A DNA stretch of 64,000 nucleotides from NCBI GenBank assembly GCA_963834445.1, contig CAWIBU010000003.1, positions 1,054,001 through 1,118,000 of the forward strand. The letters run 5' to 3'. Shown here piece after piece: positions 1-8,978 of this stretch; positions within the stretch are counted from its first letter, which is position 1; each line of letters begins with the position of its first letter. Both the position numbers and the translations under genes were made by a program. The DNA comes from PALSA-350 sp963834445. Its GTDB lineage: Bacteria; Acidobacteriota; Terriglobia; Terriglobales; Acidobacteriaceae. The notes under the pieces were generated by a model. That model searched no databases, was not told where the DNA came from, and worked only from the letters and a program-made list of their open reading frames with translations.

Positions 1-1070
1 TCATAGGTTACGGCTAGGGTTTTGGCGGCTTGCGCGAAGGCTATGTTGGCTTTGGCTGCATCTCCCTTTTGTTCGGAGGGCGCGGCCCACTTGAACGCAC
101 GTAGTGTGCTGGTGAGCTGATCGCTTGCCGGCAAGCCTGACCATTCTGTCCAACGGGTGCCGGCAGCGACGGGGCGTAGCGCGCAGACCGCTTCCCATTC
201 GTTGGGCGAGAGCACGGCGACGAGGTTATTTTTGCAGACCACTTGCGCGGTCGGGAATCGGGTTTTATCGAGCACGCCAACCGCGATCAACTTTGCCCCC
301 ACGGTGGGTGGGCGCACCATGCGGGCGTGCAACATTGCCGGCAAGCTTACGTCGCAGGTCCATTGCGTTTTGCCGGTGACCTTAGCGGGAGTGCCGGGCA
401 TGGGATGAGAGGTGCCGACGACTTTGTACTGGCTCATTGGCTTGAGCGGTGGATCGCCGAGCACGACAAAACCATCGAGCCCTACGACGTCGCCCGAGGA
501 CGCATCCACGCTGGCTGATTTACCGGAGATGGGGATTTTTAGATCGAGCTGTTGCTCGCGCACGAGCTCGCCGTAGCTGATGCGCTTGCCGCCGCCGGAA
601 ATAATGCCGTCGTCTATCGTGAGGGTGGAAATGGGGAGATGGAGTTGCTGCGCGGCCAGCCCCAACAGCGCCTGGCAGGCATAAGCGCTCACTTTGCGGA
701 GATTGGCGGCGCCGGAGAGAAAGCCGGCGGAATAGCCGCCGTCCGGGGTTTTATCAGTATCGCCCATGAGAAGGGTGATGGACCCTGGGGCAACGTTCAA
801 TTCTTCAGCGACCACCTGGGCGTAGAAGGCGCTCATGCCGGTTCCGATTTCGGTGCGGCCAGTGCGCACCAGGATGGTGTTGTCGTGGCGGATTTCGAGC
901 CATGCCGTGAGCAGGAGACCAGCGGGAGGAGCAGCCGCAGGGGCGGCGTTGGCAGAGGGTTTTTTCCAGATGAACGAGACCATCAGGGCGCCGCCGAGTT
1001 TGACGAAGCCGCGACGGGTCACGGCGGGCATGGACGTGTGGGCAGCGGAACCTTCAGCATCGACGATCAT
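1..1070 (-). CDS. Molybdopterin-binding large subunit of a xanthine dehydrogenase/isoquinoline oxidoreductase-type enzyme, C-terminus cut by window edge
   Basis: The minus-strand frame is open from an ATG at 1070 to the window edge (about 356 codons; the family is usually about 700-750 residues, so roughly half is present). An AGGA ribosome site lies just upstream. The N-terminus carries a twin-arginine signal (TRRGFVKLGG near residue 17, then a hydrophobic run), so the enzyme should be exported folded by Tat and act in the periplasm. The following text (LTAWLEIRHDNTILVRTGRTEIGTGM and onward) is typical of the IorB-like molybdenum-binding subunit. It starts 12 bases after the iron-sulfur subunit gene ends, so the two form a heterodimeric hydroxylase. 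The substrate (N-heterocycle or aldehyde) cannot be told. Confidence 0.9.
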   Translation of the reverse strand, partial: MIVDAEGSAAHTSMPAVTRRGFVKLGGALMVSFIWKKPSANAAPAAAPPAGLLLTAWLEIRHDNTILVRTGRTEIGTGMSAFYAQVVAEELNVAPGSITLLMGDTDKTPDGGYSAGFLSGAANLRKVSAYACQALLGLAAQQLHLPISTLTIDDGIISGGGKRISYGELVREQQLDLKIPISGKSASVDASSGDVVGLDGFVVLGDPPLKPMSQYKVVGTSHPMPGTPAKVTGKTQWTCDVSLPAMLHARMVRPPTVGAKLIAVGVLDKTRFPTAQVVCKNNLVAVLSPNEWEAVCALRPVAAGTRWTEWSGLPASDQLTSTLRAFKWAAPSEQKGDAAKANIAFAQAAKTLAVTY

Positions 1071-1082
1071 GAAAATTTCCTG

Positions 1083-1604
1083 TCAGGCTCTCATTGCCTG
1101 GGCTGCGCGGTCGACGGCATCGATGATGGCCGCATAGGTGCCGCAGCGGCAAAGATGGGGCGACGGTGGCTTGTTGGTATAGGCTTCTTTGATTTGCGTG
1201 AGGGTGGGATTTTTATTCTTGTTCAACAGATCAACGGCGGCGATCATCATGCCGCTCTGGCAGTAACCACACTGCGGCACTTGTTCGTCGATCCAGGCTT
1301 GCTGGACAGGGTGGAGCGTGGCCGCGTCGGCCGGGTGCAAACCTTTTTCGGCGGCCCAGAGTGCGGGGAGCCCTTCAATGGTGATCACCTGCCTGCCGGC
1401 GACGGAAGATAGCGGTGTTATGCAGGAGCGGGCTTCTTCTCCATCGAGCAGAACAGCGCAGGCGCCGCATTGCGCGAGGCCACATCCCATTCGGGGACCC
1501 GATAGTTTCAGCTCGTTGCGGAGCACATATAACAAGGGCGTGTCGGGCGCGGCGGATACCGCGTGGCTTTCGCCGTTGACGAAGAGGGCTAGCTGGCCGG
1601 GCAA
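1083..1604 (-). CDS. [2Fe-2S] iron-sulfur small subunit of molybdenum hydroxylase (IorA-like)
   Basis: This 173-residue protein has the usual length and order of the small subunit. An N-terminal plant-type ferredoxin domain holds the motif CGLAQCGACAVLLDG (about residues 41-55), and a C-terminal four-helix [2Fe-2S] domain holds CGYCQSGMM and CRCGTY. It passes electrons from the molybdenum subunit encoded just downstream. The start is TTG at 1604, supported by an AGAGG ribosome site. This start lies inside the 3' end of the membrane-protein gene, giving a 16-base overlap and probably translational coupling. It has no signal sequence of its own, as expected if it is carried out by the Tat signal of its partner. 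Confidence 0.93.
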   Translation of the reverse strand: MPGQLALFVNGESHAVSAAPDTPLLYVLRNELKLSGPRMGCGLAQCGACAVLLDGEEARSCITPLSSVAGRQVITIEGLPALWAAEKGLHPADAATLHPVQQAWIDEQVPQCGYCQSGMMIAAVDLLNKNKNPTLTQIKEAYTNKPPSPHLCRCGTYAAIIDAVDRAAQAMRA

Positions 1605-2311
1605 GGATTGCCTCTTTTCTCACGCGGCCTTCGGTAGGCCGTGAACACCAGGTACCAGGCGGGCCAACTGAGAGCCCAATTAGGAATCCACGCGCCGGGC
1701 CGGTTCCAGGTTGGCAGGGTGAGGAGGGTGATGGCGATTGCCAACGCGAGCGCCGCGCCCAGCCTAATGTGCGCGATGCGCAAGCCGCGCATGACACCCC
1801 AGACGGCGGGCACGAGGAAGAGCAGCAAGGAGAAACGCGATAGCGATTCGATGCGAAACCTGGCCAGACAGAAGACGCAGGGCGCGCAGGCGAGCGCCGC
1901 ACTTATTTTGATGGTGCGCCGGGACAAGGAGCCCATGACGTAACCGCCGGTCCACGACCATGCAATCAGGAGCAGAAGGTTACAAAGCAGCAACAGAAAG
2001 CCGGGACCCAAGCGCAGGCCGCTCGAATTAAATATCGTCGCATCGATCAGCCGCTGATACGTTTGGCTGACGGTGAGCGAGAAGCCCATGAGCAGGAGGC
2101 TGCAGGGCAATGCCAGGCCGAAGGAGGCGAGCCATGGCCGCCAGTCTTTCCACAAGGCCAGGCGGCGCCGGACGACCAGGCCGGCTATTTCGAGGAGTCC
2201 GTTCCACTTGTTCTCGCCGGTCTCCTGCAAGTCTCCCAGCACGGCCTCGCATTCGTCGTGCTCGAGCAGCCGGGCGGTTCTCTCGGCGCAACGCCAGCAG
2301 ATGTTGGTCAC
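1589..2311 (-). CDS. Polytopic membrane protein of unknown function following PadR
   Basis: This 240-residue protein begins with a soluble, acidic stretch with a CxxC (NICWRCAERTARLLEHDECEAVLGDLQE) and then has about five or six hydrophobic segments from residue 60 on. The N-terminal region resembles the cytosolic prefix found on acidobacterial proteins encoded next to PadR regulators, but I cannot name a family. It overlaps the upstream PadR gene by four bases (ATGA) and the downstream iron-sulfur subunit gene by 16 bases, so all are likely one transcript. It could be a transduction or anchoring partner. That role is inferred from position only. Confidence 0.75.
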   Translation of the reverse strand: MTNICWRCAERTARLLEHDECEAVLGDLQETGENKWNGLLEIAGLVVRRRLALWKDWRPWLASFGLALPCSLLLMGFSLTVSQTYQRLIDATIFNSSGLRLGPGFLLLLCNLLLLIAWSWTGGYVMGSLSRRTIKISAALACAPCVFCLARFRIESLSRFSLLLFLVPAVWGVMRGLRIAHIRLGAALALAIAITLLTLPTWNRPGAWIPNWALSWPAWYLVFTAYRRPREKRGNPCPAS

Positions 2312-2637
2312 GAGAGGCCTCCTCGTTTATCTAATGCCCAGGCAGCGCCGCGGCTGACGCGGACAACTGCCTCGTAGAAGGCTTTGGCTGCGCGCACACC
2401 TTCCGGCGTAACCTGCACCATGCGCTTCGAGCGGCCGCCTCGCTCGGGCGTGGCGTCGCTCATCCAGGTCTTGAGCAGTCCTTTTGTTTCGAGGCGGTCG
2501 ATGGTGGTGTAAAGCGCGCCCAGGGAGCACTTGCGCCCGGTGGTGCGCGCGATCTCGACGCGGATGGCGGCGCCGTAGGCCTTGTCGGCCAGAGCGGCGG
2601 CGGTGGTAATCAACATGTATTCGAATTCACCGAGCAT
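2308..2637 (-). CDS. PadR family transcriptional regulator
   Basis: This 109-residue protein has the PadR winged helix: an N-terminal EFEYMLITTAAALADKAYGAAI helix, a recognition region SLGALYTTIDRLETKGLLKTW and a wing with ERGGRSKRMVQVTPEG. PadR proteins are usually repressors that bind short inverted repeats and control neighbouring membrane or efflux genes. It is the first gene of a four-gene run (PadR, membrane protein, and the two molybdenum hydroxylase subunits). A consensus-like promoter and a 12-base palindrome sit just upstream, which suggests self-repression and control of the whole run. Confidence 0.93.
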   Translation of the reverse strand: MLGEFEYMLITTAAALADKAYGAAIRVEIARTTGRKCSLGALYTTIDRLETKGLLKTWMSDATPERGGRSKRMVQVTPEGVRAAKAFYEAVVRVSRGAAWALDKRGGLS

Positions 2638-2648
2638 ATTAGAACTAC

Positions 2649-2677
2649 ATTGTGCTTGTAATAGCTGAAAGTGTCAA
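2649..2677 (-). promoter_or_regulatory. Sigma-70-type promoter of the PadR operon
   Basis: On the minus strand there is TTGACA (2672-2677), a 17-base spacer and CACAAT (2649-2654), followed by the PadR ATG at 2637. The -35 box is perfect and the spacing ideal. The -10 box matches four of six bases. Confidence 0.6.
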
Positions 2678-2678
2678 G

Positions 2679-2690
2679 GAGAGCGCTCTC
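2679..2690. promoter_or_regulatory. Palindrome next to the -35 box, possible PadR operator
   Basis: GAGAGCGCTCTC is a perfect 12-base palindrome one base upstream of the -35 box of the PadR promoter. Its position would allow a dimeric repressor or activator to act. Binding by this PadR is inferred. Confidence 0.4.
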
Positions 2691-2764
2691 AAGCATCCTT
2701 GATGACGAAATTTCAGAAGCGGGTTGACGTTGCCAAGCAAACGCATCGGCGGTAGTCTTCCGGG

Positions 2765-3310
<546 letters not shown>

Positions 3311-3324
3311 CGATCGGACAGCTT

Positions 3325-3546
3325 TTAACAACTGTTTCCGCCGGAGCGCGATTTGCGTCCGACGTCGATGTATCGCCAAGAGACGATCGGAGGTTCATGG
3401 GACACTCTTGTGCGCGAGACTAACTTGAGGAAGTCTCCTTCAAACCACTTGCCTTCCGCGTCACGCACCTGGACGGGCAAATTTACCCTGGGATAGGTTC
3501 CGCGGTCGTCGACGTTGAAGGCGTGCCATGCATTGGGGGAATCCAT
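3325..3546 (-). pseudogene. Possible remnant of a small protein gene
   Basis: A 73-codon reading frame begins at an ATG at 3546. The frame stays open upstream to 3939, but there it runs into dispersed non-coding repeats, so that part is not credible. The 73 residues (MDSPNAWHAFNVDDRG..., VQVRDAEGKWFEGDFLKLVSR) look like natural protein, and natural-looking sequence continues upstream of the ATG to about 3650 (LFPVVDFLRSADLAKSVL). I recognise no family. It may be the 3' end of a gene whose 5' part was replaced by repeats, or a small intact gene. Confidence 0.3.
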
Positions 3547-3696
3547 CGAGATGAGTACGCTTTTTGCGAGGTCTGCACTACGGAGAAAATCTACCACCGG
3601 GAAGAGATCTCGACAAAGGTTACGAACGTTGATGCACTCCTGGTGTCTTGCCAAGCAACGCCAATGCTGATAGCAGGCTGGTGGGGTCGTAAGGAA

Positions 3697-3955
3697 CGGG
3701 GCGGGATTTGCTCGTGGGGCTTGGTTTGGGGAAAGGCGCACCGCAGATCCCTCCACTTCGCTACCCCCGAATTCCTGTCGAGGCTGGTGGCGCTGGCAAA
3801 CTTCATGCGGCTTAATGAAAGCCGCACACGTGGATCTGTCTGACGTAGCGAAACAGGAATTCGGGTCCGCTACGGTCGGGATGACAAATTTGTTTGGGGG
3901 ACGGGATGGCGAATTTGTTTGGAGGGGTCGGGATGACAAATTTGTTTGGGGGGTA
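3697..3955. repeat. Dispersed non-coding repeat cluster (GCACCGCAGATCCCTCCACTTCGC / GGGATGACAAATTTG family)
   Basis: A copy of a sequence that recurs at 8979-9342, 25095-25303 and 31665-31861 starts near 3700 with GGGCTTGGTTTGGGG, then GCACCGCAGATCCCTCCACTTCGC. At 3877-3955 a short unit, GGGATGACAAATTTGTTTGGGG, is repeated three times with small changes. With the possible gene remnant, this fills the 3311-4005 gap. No other gene is visible there. Confidence 0.7.
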
Positions 3956-4005
3956 ACGGCCGCCCTTAAGAATTGCTGATGAGATGGCGGCAGAGCGGAT
4001 GCTGG

Positions 4006-5316
4006 TTAAGGATCGATGATGGTGTGGTCCCAGACTGGGTTGCCCTGCTGGCGGTAGTGGCCAAGGTGGGTCCAGTCTTCGCGGGTGAGACCATTCAGGT
4101 CCCAGACTACCCTTCCATCGCGAATCGTGAGCTGGCAGATGAGCTTTTGCTTGCCTTCCATGCGGGCGCCGTAGGTGTCGACAAAACCGAAATGACCTTG
4201 TTCGAGAGACAGGACGGCTACGTCCGCGCCGGAACCTATGGAGAGATTACCGAGCTCGTCGTGTTTGATCTCATGCGCTGGATTTGCGGTTGACATGCGA
4301 ATGACGTCGGCAAGTGGCACGCCCAGGTTGAGAAACTTCGACATCACGTTCAGCATGTCTTTCATGCCGGCATTCATGCTGTCGGTATGCAGGTCGGTCG
4401 AGATCGAATCCGGCACAAAGCCTTGCCGCACAGCGGGTGCGGCCTGGCGGAAGAGAAAGCTGCCACCGCCGTGGCCAACGTCAAAGATGACCCCGCGTTT
4501 TCTTGCAGCGAACAAGTAGGGCTCGACCTTGCCATTTGTATCCAGCATGGGTACATCATCGAGATACATGTGGGTGGAGATGTCACCGGGGCGCAATTTG
4601 CTGGTGACCAGTTCCTGGTAAGGCCGCTGGGGCCGGAAGGTTCCGAAGTCGACCATCACCGGGATGTTGGCGAGCGTGCCCGCCTGCACCGCATGCTCGA
4701 CCGGGGTCCATTCCGGGCCGTCGTAGTGAGCGGTCTTGATGCCTACGATCACCTGCGGATATTTGAGCGCCTGTTTGGCAGCCGCTTGCGCATCCATGTC
4801 AGCGAGGTTTTGCTCGTAGCCGCCAGCCCGCATACCGTTGCCAACAATATTGAGAAAGGCGAGGATGCGGGTGATAGAACGGTCAATGACCCGATCTTTA
4901 AAGTCGGGGAAGTTTCTCCAGCCCGAACTGCCCGCATCGACAGCAGTTGTCACGCCCGTGCGCAGGGTGAACCCATCGGGATACACACTGTGGTCGCCGG
5001 CATAGGCGTGGCGCTCACCCGTGCCCGCGTAAACGTGAACGTGAATGTCGACCAGGCCAGGAGTTACATAGAGGCCGGAGACATCGACCACCTTCACGCC
5101 CGGGCCGGGCGGGATGTGCTCGGCCAATGCGGCGATCTTGTGATCTTTGATGGCCACATCGCGGATGGCATCAATCCCGTTTCTGGGGTCGATGACGTGC
5201 CCCCCTCGCAGCACCAGGTCATAGGTCTGTTGACCAAGGAGCAGGGAGGGAGGCGAAAGAACAAGTAACAGCAAGAGGCACAGCCAACGTGCGGGCCCCC
5301 TACGAAGTGATTGCAC
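4006..5316 (-). CDS. Secreted amidohydrolase/deacetylase-type metallohydrolase
   Basis: This 436-residue protein of the amidohydrolase superfamily (dihydroorotase-like subgroup) has a clear signal peptide (hydrophobic core LCLLLLLVLSPPSLLLG, ending near residue 28). Metal ligands are visible: HVHVY near residue 92, a candidate carbamylated lysine in VIVGIKTAHYDG, and the aspartate in STDLHTDSM. The N-terminal strands VLRGGHVIDPRNGIDAIRDVAI and the C-terminal RDGRVVWDLNGL form the usual composite beta-sandwich. It starts 29 bases after the TonB receptor gene ends and is probably co-transcribed, which suggests it works in the periplasm on something the receptor imports. The substrate is unknown. 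Confidence 0.88.
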   Translation of the reverse strand: MQSLRRGPARWLCLLLLLVLSPPSLLLGQQTYDLVLRGGHVIDPRNGIDAIRDVAIKDHKIAALAEHIPPGPGVKVVDVSGLYVTPGLVDIHVHVYAGTGERHAYAGDHSVYPDGFTLRTGVTTAVDAGSSGWRNFPDFKDRVIDRSITRILAFLNIVGNGMRAGGYEQNLADMDAQAAAKQALKYPQVIVGIKTAHYDGPEWTPVEHAVQAGTLANIPVMVDFGTFRPQRPYQELVTSKLRPGDISTHMYLDDVPMLDTNGKVEPYLFAARKRGVIFDVGHGGGSFLFRQAAPAVRQGFVPDSISTDLHTDSMNAGMKDMLNVMSKFLNLGVPLADVIRMSTANPAHEIKHDELGNLSIGSGADVAVLSLEQGHFGFVDTYGARMEGKQKLICQLTIRDGRVVWDLNGLTREDWTHLGHYRQQGNPVWDHTIIDP

Positions 5317-5345
5317 GATGAGGTGTCCTCTTTATCGCACGCGCG

Positions 5346-8300
5346 TTAGAACACTATCTTGCCCGCAAGCTGGATCGCGCGCGAGCTGGTGCCGGTTCTT
5401 ACCGAGTTGACGGTGCCAAAATCACCCCAGGTGGTGGGGTCACTCGGCGACCAACCACCCTGCATATCGGAGTTGGGGTTGGCTAGAGCGGGATGGTTGA
5501 AGAGGTTGCCGACCTCGGCGCGGAATTGGAACCTGAGCCGCTCCCAGATGCCGAAGTCTTTGAAGATGGACGCATTCACAAGAGCCAGCCCCGGACCGTA
5601 GAGCGGATTGCGTTTCTCGTTGCCGTACGTGAACTGTGCTGGATAGGTAAAGGCAGAGCCGTCAATGCAGGAGGCGCTGGGATTGTTGATGTAGAACTTG
5701 GTGTTGCAGGTGGCCGACGGAATATGCACCCAGTTGGGCCGCTGCACATTTCCGTTGGGCTGGCTCACGTTGGCCTGATCGTTATCCAGGTAGATGTTAT
5801 ACGGCGATCCGCTTTGCAGGGTAACGATGGTATTGACCTGCCAGCCGCCCAACGCTGTCTTCTCGAGAAAACCGGAACCATCGAACTTGGGCAGATCGTA
5901 GGTGGCCACACCGACAAAGCGATTGCGCGTATCCCAGTTGGAGCTGGCGTAATCAAGGTTGATGTTGTATTGATCCATCGTGGTGCCGCCGTTGTTGGAG
6001 TTATCGGAGATATCGAGATCGTGGGACCAGGTGTAACTGAGCTGGCCCGACAGTCCGTGCGCCGCGCGCTGGCGAAGGATGGCGGTGAAGCCGTTGTAGT
6101 GCGAGTACTCGTCGTTCTGGATGGTGCGGATTCTGCCGAAGAGCTGGTTGGGACGGCGGCCGTTGATGTCTCCTTGCGGTCCGCCGGGTTGGGGAGAGTT
6201 GTTATAGAAGTCGCGATCGAGATGGATGGCGTGCGACCCGAGGTACTGCAGCTCAGCGCCAGCGCCGTTCCACAACTCCTGTCCCCAGGAGAGGTTCCAT
6301 TGATAGAGCTCCTGGGTGGGCAAGTGAGGGCCCATGGTGACGGCATTGACATAGGTACCGGGAATACCCGCCATGGGAGAACCTGCGCCGGCGCCCGGCG
6401 TGGGGTTGGTGAACGTTACCAGACTGCCTGCCTGGCCGTTGTAGGCAACGGACGCAGAGAGGGGATAGTTCTGCGTGGTGAGGGTATAGGTGTTGAGCTG
6501 GTTGGCGTTCCAATAGATGCCAAAGCCGCCGCGGATGACGGTGGTATTGGTTGCGCGATAGGCAAGGCCGAGGCGGGGCGCCCAATCGTTGTGGGTGGGA
6601 GCGATGAACTTGAATCCCGGTGTCGGCTTGAAGGTTGCTGGCGTGGTCGCGGTGGTGGCCGGGATCAGTGCCGTATCGGTGGCGTTCAAAATGCGGGTGT
6701 AGCCGTTGAGACTATAGGGCACGGTGGGCAGTTCGTAACGGATGCCATAGTTCAACGTTAGCTTTTGCATGACCTGCCAGTTGTCGAGGACGAAGAAGCC
6801 GTCACGCCATTCGCCGATCGAACCCTTAGTGGGGAAGACCGGGGTAGTGGACGATTGTGCCAGACCCAGGACGAAGTCGGCCGCGCCATAGCCAGTACTG
6901 GTGTAGCCGGTATCTGCGCTGCCTGGGGTTCCATTGAAGTTAAAGACACCGCGGGCATCGTTGGCGGCTTCGCGGCCGATGGTCAGCTTGCGCAGCTCAG
7001 CGCCGGCCATGATGTTGTGGCGGCCGTGCGTCCAGCTCAATTCATCGTAACCATCGATGGTGCGGTCGTCCTGGTACCAGTTGGCGCCCGTGTTTCCCAG
7101 GGTTGGGCTTCCGCCTAACACGTCAATATACATCGATGGAATGCCGGGGTTGCCGTACAGGGTATCGGAGTTGAAGCCCGGGATGCCGAGGGCGGTGCCA
7201 GCACCTTTTGGCCCGTAGACGGCAAAGTAATCAAGGTTGTTGGAGATGACAGTGTTTAAGCCGATGCGGAAATCGTTGACCAGGTTGGGGGTGAGGATGC
7301 GGGTGTAACCCAGCGCATAGTTGCGGGTGTTGGTCGGTCCGTAGGAGCCGTTGGTGGGAATGTTCGCGCCGCCGACCACATTGATGTCTTGCCAGTGATA
7401 GCGGAAGAAGAGGCGATTTTTGTCGCCGACGTTTTCATCGACGCGATCGAGGGTCTGGGTGATGGCCAGGTTGTTCGGGTAACTGTTTTGCAGATTGTTT
7501 TGCACGCCGCTCAGATTGGGTGGAGGCAGATAGGCTTCCAGCTTCTGGGCGATCAGGCCATCGGGCGTGTTCAATTGGGACGAGGGAATCATGTTGTTTG
7601 GATAGGGCTGGCCGGTGGACGGGTCGGTGATCGTTACGCCGACGGCGGAGAAGTCGCCCGCCCGCTCGGCCGCAGTGAGGGTGGAAGCAATGCCGGTAGA
7701 CTGCGAGATCTGGTTCAGCTTTTCATACGAGGCAAAGAAGAAGGTTTTGTTGCGGCCGTTGTAGAGTTTGGGGAAATAAACGGGACCACCCAGATCGAAT
7801 CCGTATTGGTTGTAGTGCTGAATCAGTTTTGGACTGCCGGGTGCGTCGAAGAACTGATGCGCATTGAGCGCTGTGTTCTGGATGTAGTCGTAGACAGCGC
7901 CATGCAGATCGTTGGTGCCGGATTTGCTGACCAGATTGACGTGTAACCCGAGGTAGGAACCGTATTGCGCGGGGTAGTTTCCGCTTTGCATCTGGACTTC
8001 AGAAATCATGTCGGAGCTGGGGCGCGCGGGCGCCAGCGTGATGAGGTTATTCATGATGGACACGCCGTCGAGGGTCATGCTGCTCTGGATCTCGCGCTGC
8101 CCGGCGCCGATGAAGTCTTCGCCCGGGGGCACGCCGTTGTAACCAGAGGATGGTCCGATGGTGACGTTGGATGCGGTCGCCGCGATCTCGAGGGCGTTGT
8201 GCCCGATAAGCGGCAGATCCTGCACGGCCTTGGTATCGAAGGTTTCGCCGAGGGTTGCGTCATCGGTGGGGATCGGCGGCGTGGACGCAGAGACGGTTAC

Positions 8301-8642
8301 AGAATCGGCCTCGGCGCCTACCTTAAGCGTGAAGTCGGTACGGATGGCCTGATCGATAGGCACGATGGTGCCCGTCTTGGTGAGCTTGGTGAAGCCGGCC
8401 TGGTCCACGGTAATGTCGTAGGTGCCGGGCGCGATGAATTTGATGGAGTAGTAGCCCTGGTCGTTGGTGGTGCCGGGATAAGCGACCTTGGTCGATTGCT
8501 CCACCGCTGTTACTTTAGCGCCCACGACGACGCTGCCGGACGAGTCGAGCACGGTTCCCACAAGGGAGGTATTATTGGCGACCTGCGCGTGGGTCAAGGC
8601 TGCTGGTAGGAGGGCGATACAGAGGAGGAACAGACGTTTCAT
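5346..8642 (-). CDS. TonB-dependent receptor with N-terminal carboxypeptidase-regulatory-like domain (Oar type)
   Basis: I place the start at ATG 8642, because GGGAG lies 8 bases upstream and a good signal peptide follows (MKRLFLLCIALLPAALTHAQ). This gives 1098 residues; a longer frame to 8780 lacks these marks. Domain order is a CarboxypepD_reg-like beta-sandwich (about 22-105, LVGTVLDSSGSVVVGAKVTAVEQ), a plug domain (about 120-230), and a large 22-strand-type barrel ending in phenylalanine (AGKIVF). This OmpA-related receptor class is strongly expanded in Acidobacteria and is usually linked to uptake or binding of large ligands. No partner SusD is present. The amidohydrolase gene follows. 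I see no clear TonB box. Confidence 0.93.
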   Translation of the reverse strand: MKRLFLLCIALLPAALTHAQVANNTSLVGTVLDSSGSVVVGAKVTAVEQSTKVAYPGTTNDQGYYSIKFIAPGTYDITVDQAGFTKLTKTGTIVPIDQAIRTDFTLKVGAEADSVTVSASTPPIPTDDATLGETFDTKAVQDLPLIGHNALEIAATASNVTIGPSSGYNGVPPGEDFIGAGQREIQSSMTLDGVSIMNNLITLAPARPSSDMISEVQMQSGNYPAQYGSYLGLHVNLVSKSGTNDLHGAVYDYIQNTALNAHQFFDAPGSPKLIQHYNQYGFDLGGPVYFPKLYNGRNKTFFFASYEKLNQISQSTGIASTLTAAERAGDFSAVGVTITDPSTGQPYPNNMIPSSQLNTPDGLIAQKLEAYLPPPNLSGVQNNLQNSYPNNLAITQTLDRVDENVGDKNRLFFRYHWQDINVVGGANIPTNGSYGPTNTRNYALGYTRILTPNLVNDFRIGLNTVISNNLDYFAVYGPKGAGTALGIPGFNSDTLYGNPGIPSMYIDVLGGSPTLGNTGANWYQDDRTIDGYDELSWTHGRHNIMAGAELRKLTIGREAANDARGVFNFNGTPGSADTGYTSTGYGAADFVLGLAQSSTTPVFPTKGSIGEWRDGFFVLDNWQVMQKLTLNYGIRYELPTVPYSLNGYTRILNATDTALIPATTATTPATFKPTPGFKFIAPTHNDWAPRLGLAYRATNTTVIRGGFGIYWNANQLNTYTLTTQNYPLSASVAYNGQAGSLVTFTNPTPGAGAGSPMAGIPGTYVNAVTMGPHLPTQELYQWNLSWGQELWNGAGAELQYLGSHAIHLDRDFYNNSPQPGGPQGDINGRRPNQLFGRIRTIQNDEYSHYNGFTAILRQRAAHGLSGQLSYTWSHDLDISDNSNNGGTTMDQYNINLDYASSNWDTRNRFVGVATYDLPKFDGSGFLEKTALGGWQVNTIVTLQSGSPYNIYLDNDQANVSQPNGNVQRPNWVHIPSATCNTKFYINNPSASCIDGSAFTYPAQFTYGNEKRNPLYGPGLALVNASIFKDFGIWERLRFQFRAEVGNLFNHPALANPNSDMQGGWSPSDPTTWGDFGTVNSVRTGTSSRAIQLAGKIVF

Positions 8643-8803
8643 GCTTGAGCTCCCTTCAGATTGGGGAAACTTATGTTGTGTGCAGCGCTTGCGCGCTGCG
8701 AATGTATCAACGGAACTGGCCCACCGGAGGACTTGGAAAACAAGGATTAGTAAGTATCGCACGGACGACGGTGCTGTCATTAGGCTGTTGCCATGGTTAG
8801 GTA
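8643..8803. other. Leader region of the TonB receptor gene, no gene seen
   Basis: This is the upstream region of the receptor gene transcribed to the left. It holds the GGGAG ribosome site near 8650 and no convincing reading frame. Confidence 0.5.
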
Positions 8804-8819
8804 TAGGACAAATGTCCTA
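8804..8819. promoter_or_regulatory. Inverted repeat upstream of TonB receptor, possible operator
   Basis: TAGGACA-AA-TGTCCTA is a perfect 7-base inverted repeat about 165 bases upstream of the receptor start, in a region without genes. Its symmetry and size fit a dimeric regulator site. The regulator is unknown. Confidence 0.35.
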
Positions 8820-8846
8820 GATGGGGAGGGTTTCGACGGATTTAGC

Positions 8847-8935
8847 TCCACCAGGGCTAAAGCCCCAATTTTATTTACCGGGGCGTTGGAGCGGGTTGAA
8901 ACCCGCTCCCCCCGGACTGAAGTCCGGGGCTACAC
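8847..8935. repeat. REP-like element of three consecutive perfect hairpins
   Basis: Three perfect palindromes follow one another: GGGCT-AA-AGCCC (8854-8865), GGAGCGGGTT-GA-AACCCGCTCC (8888-8909) and CCCCGGACT-GA-AGTCCGGGG (8910-8929). Each has a two-base loop and the second and third abut directly. This matches the look of repetitive extragenic palindromes, which are often mobilised by REP-associated tyrosine transposases. No such transposase is in the window. Confidence 0.75.
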
Positions 8936-8978
8936 CATTGAGGGTTACACGATGGATTGGGCACGGAACAACCCGGTT

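Noticed and set aside
552..1412. Long plus-strand frame of 286 codons
   Set aside because: It is antisense to the molybdenum hydroxylase genes, which have clear motifs; the frame has no protein-like features.
3877..3955. Short direct repeats that could suggest a CRISPR array
   Set aside because: Only three degenerate copies with spacing of a few bases, no spacers of constant length and no cas genes.
4387..5268. Plus-strand frame of 293 codons
   Set aside because: Antisense to the amidohydrolase, no family features.
5493..6761. Plus-strand frame of 422 codons
   Set aside because: Antisense to the TonB receptor; codon-mirror artefact of a GC-rich gene.
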